Assembly: GCA_021432605.1 (NCBI GenBank)
Contig: MU271143.1
Span: 3,729,277-3,793,276 of the forward strand
From: Coniochaeta sp. PMI_546
Lineage: Eukaryota; Ascomycota; Sordariomycetes; Coniochaetales; Coniochaetaceae
Reading direction: 5' to 3'
DNA: 64,000 nucleotides
Below, in pieces: positions 55,156-64,000 of the stretch (the first letter of the stretch is position 1; every line of letters starts with the position of its first letter). Below the pieces are notes generated by a model, which did no database searches, was not told the origin of the DNA, and worked only from the letters and a program-made list of their open reading frames with translations. The position numbers and the translations under genes were made by a program.

Positions 55156-56061
55156 ATGTCTTGGTGGGGCAAATCTCCAGACAAGAAACCAGCCGAACCG
55201 CCAAAAGAGTCCCCCCCAGCCAGCCAACAAGCCAAGGAAACCGCCCAAAAAGCAGCCGACAATGTCGCCGCGGCCTTCGACCCGGACAAGCTGCCGGCGC
55301 GGGAGAAGCTCCCCGCCAAGCTGCAGCAGATCGTCGACAAGTCCGACCGCGAGGACAGCTTCTACAACGAGCTGGTCGACGGCTACGTCCCGCCCTCGAC
55401 CGAGTCCAACGTCCGCTACGCCGCCTACGCGGCCCGGTTCAGGACCATCCTCATGTCCGCCCACCGGTACGTGGCCTACACGAGCGACATCGGTGAGAGC
55501 TTCCGGCCGGTCGCGCACCCGAAACTGGTGAGGACCGCGTACGGGATCAGCTGGGCTTACATCCTCGGCGACGTCGGGTACGAAGGGTACAAGTCCTACT
55601 GGCACAATCAGCGCATACTCAACCCGTCCGTCGAGTTATCTGATCAAGCGAAGCGCATAACGGGTCTGTCGGATGTTCCGGCTGGAACCGTGGCGCCCGG
55701 CACCGTGCCGCCGCTGGAGGACTGGAGGGTGGTCATGGTGCAGCGGGGTATCTTCCAGAGCTTAGCGTCCATGGGGCTGCCGGCGTTTACGATCCACAGC
55801 GTTGTGCGGTACTCGGGGAGGGCGATGAAGAATGTCAAGAACAAGACTCTCCGGACTTGGGGACCGATCGGTCTGGGCCTGGCGGTTGTGCCGTTCTTGC
55901 CGGCGCTGTTTGATAAGCCGGTTGAGAATGCGGTCGAGTTTGTGTTCCATAAGGGATTCGAGATGGTGGGCGGCAAGAAGGCTGTGGGCGAGGCACCTCA
56001 AATCGGACGCGAGAAGTTGCTTAGCACTAAAGAGAAACCGAAGAAGGAGAAGGAGCTCTGA
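55156..56061 (+). CDS. mitochondrial fission process protein 1 (MTFP1/MTP18) homologue
   Basis: Single exon, 301 aa. Conserved family parts: VRYAAYAARFRTILMSAHRYVAYTSDIGESFRPV, then RTAYGISWAYILGDVGYEGY, MVQRGIFQSLASMGLPAFTIHSVV, and TWGPIGLGLAVVPFLPALFDKPVE. MTFP1 is an inner-membrane protein that in animals influences fission and inner-membrane integrity. The N-terminal 55 residues are Lys/Pro/Ala-rich and the C terminus is a Lys/Glu-rich tail (KEKPKKEKEL). An internal insertion around residues 155-190 (SVELSDQAKRITGLSD...) is longer than in animals. Confidence 0.93.
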   Translation: MSWWGKSPDKKPAEPPKESPPASQQAKETAQKAADNVAAAFDPDKLPAREKLPAKLQQIVDKSDREDSFYNELVDGYVPPSTESNVRYAAYAARFRTILMSAHRYVAYTSDIGESFRPVAHPKLVRTAYGISWAYILGDVGYEGYKSYWHNQRILNPSVELSDQAKRITGLSDVPAGTVAPGTVPPLEDWRVVMVQRGIFQSLASMGLPAFTIHSVVRYSGRAMKNVKNKTLRTWGPIGLGLAVVPFLPALFDKPVENAVEFVFHKGFEMVGGKKAVGEAPQIGREKLLSTKEKPKKEKEL

Positions 56062-56352
56062 GGATGATGAAGGGATGGGTTGTAGAATGACTGGGGCGCA
56101 TCATGTCATGGCGGGCGATTGTACTTTTTAATGACTCGACTCTGATTTGTCTCAATAGGGTTTGCGCAGTTACATGTTATACCAGGGGGGTAGAACACCC
56201 GGGCGGAGAGAATGATCTCATCTCGAATTGCTGTAAATACAATTACGCTTACTACAGCTAGAGCGCTCGCAATGCAGAGTGGTATCTATATGCATGATGA
56301 AAAGACCGCCAAATCCGTCCACCAGCAAAGCCAACATCATAATCAACCAGCA

Positions 56353-57297
56353 CTATGGCTTGATCAGATCAGGCACCGCAGGTCCAACTCCCCGTAGTAG
56401 GACGATAGTATTCCCACTGACCAACGCCGTCCCGACCTTCTCGTTGAACTCCAGCAACCGTCCGCCCTCAACGTGGAACACGCGTAACCTGTCCCTCTCA
56501 TCCGTCACCTTGTTGTTGATATTCTGCACCTGCAGACTCTTCGCCGCAGCGTCCAACACCCGTCCTATGACCCAGTCCTTGGAGTAGAAGAACTGGCCCT
56601 TGGGGAACTTGGCCTTGGCCGTCTCCGCCTCCGCCTCCACGTACAGGTACACCCTCTTATCCTCGGGCAGTTTGTCGTCGCCCTTGGCCGTCTTCCGTAG
56701 AGTGTTCGTCGCCACTATCCTAGCCGCAGCCGTACTTGGTTTTGGCTTCGGCAGCACTCTGGACGCGGACTCCTTCTGCTTCGCTCCCCAGAGGCGCAGC
56801 TTCTCGAGCGCACCCTTCGCCCGGTCTGTGGCCGTGGTGACGTCCTCGGGTCGTATCCTCGCCCCTATCGGCACCAGGTTCTTGCAGTTGTGGTCCTCCT
56901 TTAGCCGGTGCTTGAGGCAGTAGTCCCGATTACAGCTCTGGCAGTGCACGCCGGGCACCAGGCTCGTGCCGATGGTGGTCTTGCAGGCCGGGTCGGCGCA
57001 GGGTTTTTGGGAGACGAGGTCGCGCATCGTTCTGTTCTCGCCGGCGGCGTGGCGGGCCAGGTTGGCCTGCCGCCGCCGCTCGGCCCAGGCGCCCGGGTTG
57101 GAGCATTGGTGGCTGGTCTCGGTGCGGTGGTCGAGGCAGAAGGTCTTGCCGCATGATTGGCAAAGGAAAGGGAGGAAGTCGAGTTGATTGCAGTAGGGAA
57201 GTTGGCAGTGCTTGCCGATGAGGCTGGCCTCGTCGCCTATGCCGCGACGGTCTACTTCGGTCATTTTGACGTAGCTTGTTTCTGAGTCGGATGCCAT
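56353..57297 (-). CDS. CUZ1: AN1-type zinc-finger protein, CUZ1/ZFAND1-like
   Basis: Single exon, 314 aa. Two AN1 fingers: CQLPYCNQLDFLPFLCQSCGKTFCLDHR...HQC and CADPACKTTIG...HCQSCNRDYCLKHR...HNC. The C-terminal region (DKRVYLYVEAEAE...KGQFFYSKDWVIGRVLD...LLEFNEKVGTALVSGNTIVLLRG) is the ubiquitin-like segment of Cuz1/ZFAND1. Cuz1 links Cdc48 and the proteasome and is needed under arsenite stress. It ends only 291 bp from the MTFP1-like gene (convergent) and is divergent from RAD4 across 777 bp. Confidence 0.95.
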   Translation of the reverse strand: MASDSETSYVKMTEVDRRGIGDEASLIGKHCQLPYCNQLDFLPFLCQSCGKTFCLDHRTETSHQCSNPGAWAERRRQANLARHAAGENRTMRDLVSQKPCADPACKTTIGTSLVPGVHCQSCNRDYCLKHRLKEDHNCKNLVPIGARIRPEDVTTATDRAKGALEKLRLWGAKQKESASRVLPKPKPSTAAARIVATNTLRKTAKGDDKLPEDKRVYLYVEAEAETAKAKFPKGQFFYSKDWVIGRVLDAAAKSLQVQNINNKVTDERDRLRVFHVEGGRLLEFNEKVGTALVSGNTIVLLRGVGPAVPDLIKP

Positions 57298-58074
57298 CTT
57301 GAAGGAGAGTGGGTTGGACTTGGGTAATTAATAGTGGTGAGGAAGTCGGGGGCAGGCAGAAAGTTGGACGTAATCGTTGATCGCGTAATCGCTGCTAACG
57401 AGTTGCCCCTGGTGTAAATCGCCCGTTGGTGATTGTTCAGGTTGGTGGATCACAAGGCTGTACCTGGAAGGGTCGAGAAGGTTGCCTCATCAATCAGATT
57501 ACGCATGCGGGATCAGCCTCGGTGTGTACGTACCTGAGGCTGTCAGGGACGGTGGGGGCCTGACAGCCCAAGTGGCGATCAGCGGCAAGGGTCAAGGTAT
57601 TTTTAGCGTTGATGCTCAGGATGCTCCATCGTTAGTGCAAATTCCAGTTTTGCGCTTGTCCGTGAATCATTTTTGAAGCGATATTGCTTCCGACTACACG
57701 TGTACCTGTAATAATAGGAATTACACCACTTAGGTACATCTAATGAGAATAAACTTGCAATACTGACTCGTGTATTACATGTAGAAGCACAGATGCTGAA
57801 CCGGAGCACAATGTAATGGGCAAGCATATTGGTCACGTGCTTTGGCGAAGAATTTCGCGTTTCCCGATCCGCGCCACTCTTCCCAGGCTAGTCCAATCGA
57901 GGAAGTGACGTCTTAGTGTAGTAGTCTCGCCTTCTTTCCTGCGCAGGGACTCACCAAAACCGATGTTCGCAGTTATCGCGGAGCGTCACATTCGACTTTC
58001 GTTTACTTGTTAATGGATACTGGAAAAAGCCACTATGCTCCGTGCTCTATACTCCGTGCTTTGAAGCCGCCATC
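57298..58074. promoter_or_regulatory. 777-bp divergent promoter between CUZ1 and RAD4
   Basis: Holds the upstream regions of two stress/repair genes. A TTTCGCG/TTTCCCG-like stretch near 57855-57872, closer to RAD4, resembles cell-cycle (MBF/E2F-type) sites; no other motif was recognised. Confidence 0.5.
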
Positions 58075-61000
58075 ATGCCTCCATATGTCCCTCGCAAACG
58101 CATCCGCGCAAGCTCGCCGTCTGACAGCCCCGTAACTCCGAAATCGAAGCCAGCCACAACGAAGGGCAAGGCCGTTGCACCGCCCCGAAAGCCTACATTG
58201 TTTGATGACCTCGATGCCACTTCGACCCCTCGATCTGGCGAAAAGCTCGGCAGCGCCTCACGAACGATTGACGACAGCGAGGACGATGACAGCTCCTTGA
58301 CGTCCCTCTTAGACCGCGATTTCGAGGACGTGCCCATACCCAAGCGGCGGAAAGTCGAACCAGAGTCGTCAGACGACGAAGACGAAGACATCGAGTTCGA
58401 GGATGTGCAGAACTTCCACTTCGATGTCGACGATGCTCCGCTTCCATCGGGCGATCTGGATTTGACGCTGGTCAGGGACGAGAGGATATCCCTGGAGAAC
58501 AAGTATGACAAGAAAGGGCCATCAAAAAGGGAACGCAAGGTCAGGATTTCCACGCATTGTGTCCACGTCATGTTCCTCATGTGGCACAACAGCGTGCGGA
58601 ACTCGTGGCTATGCCATCCTGAGGTCCAGGGTATACTACTATCTCATCTGCCGCCAGGCCTTTGGGACGAGGTCGAGAGATGGCGGCGCAATAGCGGCTT
58701 GGAGGCTGTAGCACCGCCGCCGAAGAAGACGCCTGTCACCAAATCAAAGGGGAAGGGCAAGGCCAAAGCTCTGGCCACCAGGTCGTCGCGCGACTGGGAT
58801 CAAGCTGCGGAACGCCTAGAGCGTGGCGTGGTGGATTTAAGTCATGGAGATCCGTTGTTCCGGCTAATGAAGGCCTTGTCGTCGTGGTGGAAGAAAAGAT
58901 TCAGGATAACTGCGCCGGGACTGCGGAAATGGGGCTACATGTCGCTCGAGCGGCTGGACCGCTTGACGAAGACTTACAAAGAAGACAACGATGACCCCGC
59001 ACGCTTTGGCGAGCGGATCAAATCTCTAGAAGATTTTAGGAAATGTGCTCAGCAATGTACCGGAAGTCGCGATGTTGGAGCGCAGTTATTCACCGCTTTG
59101 CTACGTGGGCTGGGCTTGGAAGCGAGAATGGTCGCGAATTTACAACCGTTAGGGTTCGGGTGGAACAAGCTGGAAGATGCGGACCCTGAGAACGAAGCTA
59201 CCACAAAGGCATCACCTGCGGATCAGTCTAAAAGGAGTACCCCAGCCGCGGATGCACCTTTGCCGCGACGGAAGAAGTCCGTTTCCAGGCCGGCAAGGAG
59301 GAAGTCAACTCAGAAGCCTCCGGCACTTGAGGAAGAAAGGAGCTTCGAACTCCACGCCGAGAACAGCGATGACGATTCTGTGGTCGAGATACCTATCGCC
59401 ACACCGAAGAAGGCCGCGGTATATGACAAGGACCTCGAGTTCCCGCACTATTGGACAGAAGTGTTGTCTCCCGTCACACGCAAGTACCTCCCAGTTGATG
59501 CCATCGTTAAGTCCGTCGTCGCAACCAACAGAGACCTGGTGGAGTCTCTCGAGCCTCGAGGCGCCAAGGCAGAAAGAGCCAGACAAGTCATGGCATATGT
59601 CGTGGGCTTCTCACAGGACGGCACAGCAAAGGACGTCACTGTGCGGTATCTGAAGCGGCAAGTCCTTCCAGGTCGGACCAAAGGGATGCGAATGCCGATC
59701 GAGAAGATACCCGTCCACAACCGCAATGGCAAGGTCAAGAGGTACGATCAGTACGACTGGTTCAAGGCAGTCATGCGTGGCTACTCAAGAGGAACCAAGG
59801 AACACCCCATCACCGAGGTTGATGAAAAAGAGCAGGCAACAGATCTGAAGCCGAAACAGCCAGAGAAAAAGGAGGTGAAAGAAGGAGAGGAGACGTTGCA
59901 ATACTACAAGCAGTCGAAGGAGTTCGTTCTCGAAAGACACCTGAAGCGAGAAGAGGCATTGCTTCCGACCGCGGAGCCGGTGAAGGTATTTAAGAACAAG
60001 GGCAAGGGTGATGAAGAACCTGTATACTCTAGGAAGGACGTTGTGCAGGTCAAGAGCGCCGAGACTTGGCATAAGCAAGGCCGCGCACCGCTGCCGGGAG
60101 AACAACCTCTGAAGAGAGTGCCCTACCGAGCAGCTACGACCAACAGACGGAGAGAGATCGCTGAAGCTGAGGCTGCGACTGGGGAGAAGGTCCTGCAAGG
60201 CCTCTACAGCTTCGACCAGACGGACTGGATCATTCCGGAGCCGATCAAGGATGGCATCATACCCAAGAACGACTACGGCAATATCGATCTCTTTGCTGAG
60301 CACATGTGTCCCGCAGGGGCTGTGCATGTACCGTACCGCGGAGCGATGAGGGTGTGCAAGCGGTTGGAGATCGACTACGCGGAGGCAGTCGTCGATTTCG
60401 AATTTGGTAATCGCATGGCGGTGCCGGTCATACAGGGAGTGGTTATTGCTGAGGAGTACCACGACCAGGTCATGGAGGAGATTGCGAAGGATGAGGCGGA
60501 GAGGAGCAGGAAGGAGGATGAGAAGAGAACTAAGGCTGCGTTGGGGATGTGGAGGAAGATGCTTATGAAGATGCGTATTGCGGAGAGGATACAGAGAGAT
60601 TATGGGCATATACAGGAAGACGCCCAGGTCTTTGGACGTGACAAGGGCGGTGGTACCCATGCTGACGAGGAGCTAGCTGGTGGGTTCTTGCCTGAGGGGT
60701 ATGAGATGGCGGATGAGGACAAGGAGGCGCATCAGGTCTCAGGTTTCTTCCCGGTTGGGGAGGAAGGTGAGGATGGAGATATCGATGGCATGCTGGAAGT
60801 GGATCACGGAGGAAGCTTTGATGTGGATCACGAAGGGGGCCTTGAGGTCGATCACGGTGGAGGTTTTGAGGTGCCATCGCAAGCATATCCAACACCACAG
60901 TCTGGGCTGGGTGCTGCTCCTGATCAGGAGACCAGGCAGAGGCTGCGGGTCGCGAAGCCTCGAGCTGCAAAAGCCAAGCCTGTGTCTTCTAGACGGCGAC

Positions 61001-61086
61001 GGCGGAGGGTGCAGCCAAGTTCAGATGAGGAGGAGGAAGAGGATGACCATGCTTATGAAGAGTCAGATGACGAGTATGATGATTGA
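58075..61086 (+). CDS. RAD4: DNA damage recognition protein RAD4/XPC
   Basis: Single exon, 1003 aa from ATG 58075. Order of parts: disordered acidic/basic N terminus; transglutaminase-like fold (about 180-560) split by a Lys-rich linker, with HCVHVMFLMWHNSVRNSWLCHP and CTGSRDVGAQLFTALLRGLGLEARMVANLQPLGF, then FPHYWTEVLSPVTRKYLPVDAI; BHD1 (EFVLERHLKREEALLP, ETWHKQGR); BHD2 (PLKRVPYRA); and BHD3 (NDYGNIDLFAEHMCPAGAVHVPYRGAMRVCKRL). With Rad23 it starts global-genome nucleotide excision repair. The C terminus carries an acidic run with imperfect VDHGG/VDHEGG repeats (near residues 905-930) and ends in an acidic E/D-rich tail. Confidence 0.96.
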   Translation: MPPYVPRKRIRASSPSDSPVTPKSKPATTKGKAVAPPRKPTLFDDLDATSTPRSGEKLGSASRTIDDSEDDDSSLTSLLDRDFEDVPIPKRRKVEPESSDDEDEDIEFEDVQNFHFDVDDAPLPSGDLDLTLVRDERISLENKYDKKGPSKRERKVRISTHCVHVMFLMWHNSVRNSWLCHPEVQGILLSHLPPGLWDEVERWRRNSGLEAVAPPPKKTPVTKSKGKGKAKALATRSSRDWDQAAERLERGVVDLSHGDPLFRLMKALSSWWKKRFRITAPGLRKWGYMSLERLDRLTKTYKEDNDDPARFGERIKSLEDFRKCAQQCTGSRDVGAQLFTALLRGLGLEARMVANLQPLGFGWNKLEDADPENEATTKASPADQSKRSTPAADAPLPRRKKSVSRPARRKSTQKPPALEEERSFELHAENSDDDSVVEIPIATPKKAAVYDKDLEFPHYWTEVLSPVTRKYLPVDAIVKSVVATNRDLVESLEPRGAKAERARQVMAYVVGFSQDGTAKDVTVRYLKRQVLPGRTKGMRMPIEKIPVHNRNGKVKRYDQYDWFKAVMRGYSRGTKEHPITEVDEKEQATDLKPKQPEKKEVKEGEETLQYYKQSKEFVLERHLKREEALLPTAEPVKVFKNKGKGDEEPVYSRKDVVQVKSAETWHKQGRAPLPGEQPLKRVPYRAATTNRRREIAEAEAATGEKVLQGLYSFDQTDWIIPEPIKDGIIPKNDYGNIDLFAEHMCPAGAVHVPYRGAMRVCKRLEIDYAEAVVDFEFGNRMAVPVIQGVVIAEEYHDQVMEEIAKDEAERSRKEDEKRTKAALGMWRKMLMKMRIAERIQRDYGHIQEDAQVFGRDKGGGTHADEELAGGFLPEGYEMADEDKEAHQVSGFFPVGEEGEDGDIDGMLEVDHGGSFDVDHEGGLEVDHGGGFEVPSQAYPTPQSGLGAAPDQETRQRLRVAKPRAAKAKPVSSRRRRRRVQPSSDEEEEEDDHAYEESDDEYDD

Positions 61087-61487
61087 GTAGATAGATAGTA
61101 ATGATAGAAGGCGATACTCCATGTGACAGACTGATGCTGTGTCCAAGTACCTTGTGTAGATGTCGAAAAATGAACAATGCCCGGCTGGGATTATACCATA
61201 CTACCGTAACAGGCACAAAGACACATGTTCTACTTCATATTCTTATCATATACCGGGTTGCTAAGCATTGATCTGCTTCAAGATTATCCAGAAAGTCATA
61301 GGGTTGAGACGGCAACTCTCCACATCAGACTCACTGTGGATTAGCAGCAGGCAGGTGCGCATCTGGCGCTGAAACTGGCTCCTAAAGTAAGGTAACTTAA
61401 ATACCTTCTCAAGGTCTTAACTTGGCTCTTTTGCATTAGCTTCTGATTTAGCGCCTACCTTAGTTACAAAAGGCATACTTTTGAAAT

Positions 61488-61654
61488 GGCTCCAAGAACG
61501 GCTCCAGGAACGGCTCCAGGAACGGCTCCAGGAACGGCTCCANNNNNNNNNNGAACGGCTCCAGGAACGGCTCCAGGAACGGCTCCAGGAACGGCTCCAA
61601 GAACGGCTCCAAGAACGGCTCCAAGAACGGCTCCAAGAACGGCTCCAAGAACGG
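61488..61654 (+). repeat. 12-nt minisatellite, units GGCTCCAGGAAC / GGCTCCAAGAAC
   Basis: About 13 units are visible: roughly 4.6 before the gap and 8.5 after. The AG and AA variants are arranged in blocks: one AA unit, then mainly AG units around the gap, then AA units. All three frames on both strands are open because the unit is a multiple of three; apparent proteins such as ERLQ or PFLE repeats are artefacts. Confidence 0.9.
61543..61552. other. assembly gap (10 N)
   Basis: Run of ten N inside the minisatellite. Ten is a conventional placeholder, so the true array length is unknown. Confidence 0.95.
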
Positions 61655-62886
61655 CTTCTTGAAGCAAGGGGCTCTTGGTCATACGCTTGAATTGGCTCCT
61701 GTGTGTTTGTCAAATTACCTTCATAGTAGGTGCCTACCTTAAAGTAGAAGACGATAATATAGGACGAGCAAATCCATTAAAACCAAACATTGCATGAGGG
61801 TGTCTGACTTCACTTTAATTTCTTCATACTACGTATTCTCTTTCCTTCACTTCAAGTAAGGTTATATATATATGGTCTGTGCGCAAGTTAGCGCCGGTTC
61901 TTAATTGGCCGATACTTGCAGTACAAAGCAGCACCTCGTGATACCTGAACAACCAACATCACATCAAGAGAAGCTCAGCTCGTGAGGCTCCCACTCCAAC
62001 AACGCGAGACAGAGCAGGCGGCAGGCGAATTCGGTTGCCTTATTTCGGTAACTTCTTGTTTGCTCCGCGGGTTTCAGTGAAGGAGCTGATCTTCTAAGTG
62101 ACGACCCGACCTCGGCCTTTAAGGTTTGGATCCTTCCACTTCGGATCGGGATACATCAGCGACGAGGCTCGGGGGCTGACCTTCAAATAAGACCGACAAC
62201 AACTCCCCGGCCTTCAGAACTCCGCATAACCTTAAACATACTTTCACGCCGCACCATCTCGACTTCTGTTACGGAGCGGTAGCAAGCTCGAGAGCGTTCG
62301 CCGCGGCGGCAAAGGAACCGTGGATTCCGTCGCCTAGGGGCCTGCCGATCAACCAGATTATGGTAAGCCTCGTTTATATTCGCCTTGAAGCATCGCATCG
62401 CCTTGATCATTTTCGATCTCCATCAGTTGTGCTTTGTCCGTTTTACGAAGTCATTTGCCGAATACCTGTCAGCCTTGATCTTCCCAGCAATTGAGACGCC
62501 GGCGAGCCTTCTGGCGTGTTCATCTGATCTTCCGATGTGCATGTCTGCTCGATATATGCACAGACTTAACGAGGCTGATACGGCTTGATCCGTGCATCGG
62601 GTTGCTCAATTCACTACCTTTCGCCAGTGGCGAATTCAGGCTTCCTGTTTGTGGTCCCTATCGATCGCTTGAGCTTCAACCTCCGTCATTGACTTGTGCC
62701 ACCTGCCTGACGGCGTGTTTTTCTGGTCGGAGGCTCCCATCTCAAACATGGTCAGGTTGGTCGATGTCAAGCCTCTGCAAGCTCTCATTTCAAGGCGTCC
62801 GTTCTTTGCCTAGTGTTTCCTTTCTACCTTTCTACGTGTCGATTCTAGTGACCGGCTTTGCTAACCATTCATGTCCCACCCTCACC

Positions 62887-64000
62887 ATGAACAGCCGATC
62901 ACTCCGCTCTACACTCAAAGCTTTCGTGACGGAGAACGTCCGACGTCTTAGAGGTAAAAGCAAGCCCGCACAACAAGATCGCCCACCGCATAGTGCCCCT
63001 TGGAGCCCGCATGTGTTGCCTGCGTCCATCACAGCAATGACCAACGATAGGAAAGAGGTCATTGTCATCTCGGACGGCGACGAAGCGATGGATCTCGACG
63101 AACGAGATGAAGTCCATGACAGTGGCCACGTAAAGCACGAAGAAGACGTCAAGACGGTCTGCAGGGAAGCTGTACTCAAGATTTTCCCGGACATTTGTCC
63201 CAATTACGTGGAGACTCTGGCAATACAAAATGCATACGACCATGAGGCGCTTATTACCGCTATCCTTGACCAGTTCGAGCGCGGTAAGGCTGTGCCTAAA
63301 CGTCAACGGCTGAGCCTAAAGCGCAAACGAGGTCCAGAGGACGATGGCGACCGCTCGTGCGACCACCAAAAGAAGTATGACAATGCCGAATGGCGCCAGA
63401 AGATAAAGCATCCCAGTTATATCAATATCGCGTAAGTCAAATTCCGCACCTGCTCTCGTATTGATTTCTCCTTGCCGTTTTCTGAGGACCCGGTCTGATG
63501 GTTGGCAGAACCCAACTTCTGCGAGACGCCTTCCCAAGCATTATGGTGAAGCATGTCACTCAGGTTTTCGCGGAAAACAACTACACGCTCTTTTCATGCT
63601 ACCTTAAGCTGGTCAGGAAGGAAGCCAGTGAGACGTGGACGCCGAAGAAGAGGCCTGCAAAATCAAATCCTGCGTGGGAGGATGACCGCATCGATGACAC
63701 AATCAAAGCCACCCTCAATCCAGAAGAGAGAGTGGCACTGGAAGAGCTGAAAATCGCACGGCAGGCTGGCGAAGCTCTGAAGCTCGAAATGCTCAGCGAT
63801 AAGCAGCAGGAACAGGGCGAAATCGACAACTTCAACAAAGCAAAGATGGAGGGCACAACAAGTGAATGCGAGTGCTGTTGCGATGAGTTCGCCCTCAACC
63901 GCATGGTTCACTGCGACGGCGAAAACCTCCACTGGTTTTGCCGCAACTGTGCAAGGCTGAATGCTGAGACGCAAATCGGCCTGTCCAAATTCGAGCTGAA
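62887..64000 (+). CDS. RNF216/TRIAD3-like RING-IBR-RING protein, 3' end missing
   Basis: Partial gene leaving at the right edge. Exon 1 62887-63431 and exon 2 from 63509 (77-nt intron). After a disordered start with an acidic VIVISDGDEAMDLDERDE stretch, a helical segment CREAVLKIFPDICPNYVETLAIQNAYDHEALITAILDQFE resembles the domain in RNF216-type ligases. Exon 2 gives AFPSIMVKHVTQVFAENNYTLFSCYLKL, a coiled Lys/Glu-rich segment, and the first zinc-binding segment CECCCDEFALNRMVHCDGENLHWFCRNCARLNAETQIG. These match fungal E3 ubiquitin ligases of the TRIAD3 group. Start could also be at 63037. The catalytic RING2 lies outside the window. Confidence 0.82.

Larger units (their letters stand above)
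61087..62886. other. 1.8-kb intergenic region with minisatellite
   Basis: RAD4 3' flank and upstream region of the RING/IBR gene. Contains the 12-nt minisatellite and the assembly gap. The part from 61940 to 62880 has several frames without motifs; it is GC-richer and may be the long promoter and 5' UTR of the next gene. Confidence 0.55.

Noticed and set aside
59785-60660. 291-codon minus-strand frame
   Set aside because: Lies wholly in RAD4 BHD coding sequence; Leu/Ser/His-rich shadow.
61417-61713. Repeat proteins (SRSW, PFLE, GAVP, ERLQ) across the minisatellite
   Set aside because: The 12-nt unit keeps all frames open; the gap of N is translated through. No gene evidence.

Overview
The window is nuclear DNA of a filamentous ascomycete (Pezizomycotina; gene content and architecture look most like a Sordariomycete, which is an inference). 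Signs are compact genes, introns of about 50-120 nt with CTAAC/CTGAC-type branch sites, a Zn2Cys6 regulator, and fungal orthologues such as SEH1, ALG7, VPS36, CUZ1 and RAD4. Thirty protein-coding genes are modelled, most with exon joins chosen so that the spliced frame is continuous and matches family motifs. No rRNA, tRNA, CRISPR or intact transposon was seen. Two genes run off the window ends, and a 10-base assembly gap lies in a minisatellite at 61543-61552.

Layout. 1-2962: 3' part of a kinase/vWA-like fusion gene. 4663-18024: conserved housekeeping block (nucleoporin SEH1, N-glycosylation enzyme ALG7, a SAC3/LENG8-like protein, ESCRT-II VPS36, a carrier-like membrane protein, a dipeptidyl-peptidase V-like serine peptidase). 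18981-24990: accessory genes (compact kinase, SDR, alpha/beta hydrolase, DUF2235 hydrolase). 25765-35927: five-gene catabolic cluster (FAD aromatic monooxygenase, SDR, FAH-family hydrolase, extradiol ring-cleavage dioxygenase, Zn2Cys6 regulator). 36570-49816: glycosyltransferase, secreted heme-thiolate peroxidase and a run of membrane proteins (MARVEL-like, RTA1-like, UNC93-like MFS and one tentative). 50512-54087: SMP-30 lactonase, gamma-glutamylcyclotransferase-like protein and an amidoligase. 54292-64000: housekeeping genes again (ATP synthase subunit k, MTFP1, CUZ1, RAD4/XPC and an RNF216-like RING/IBR ligase cut by the window end).

The main discovery candidate is the 25.8-35.9 kb cluster. 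It reads as an extradiol (meta) aromatic ring-cleavage pathway in a fungus: hydroxylase, then ring-opening dioxygenase, then a C-C-bond-acting FAH enzyme, with an SDR and a dedicated regulator. All three upstream regions in the cluster carry variants of one motif, CGGAGNAWYYNC (seven copies), which I propose as the binding site of the resident regulator. A second candidate is the tandem gamma-glutamylcyclotransferase/amidoligase pair at 52.3-54.1 kb, a possible gamma-glutamyl or peptide-amide making and trimming system. Two introns with GC-AG borders and a 14-nt micro-exon inside a zinc-cluster motif would mislead automatic gene callers here.
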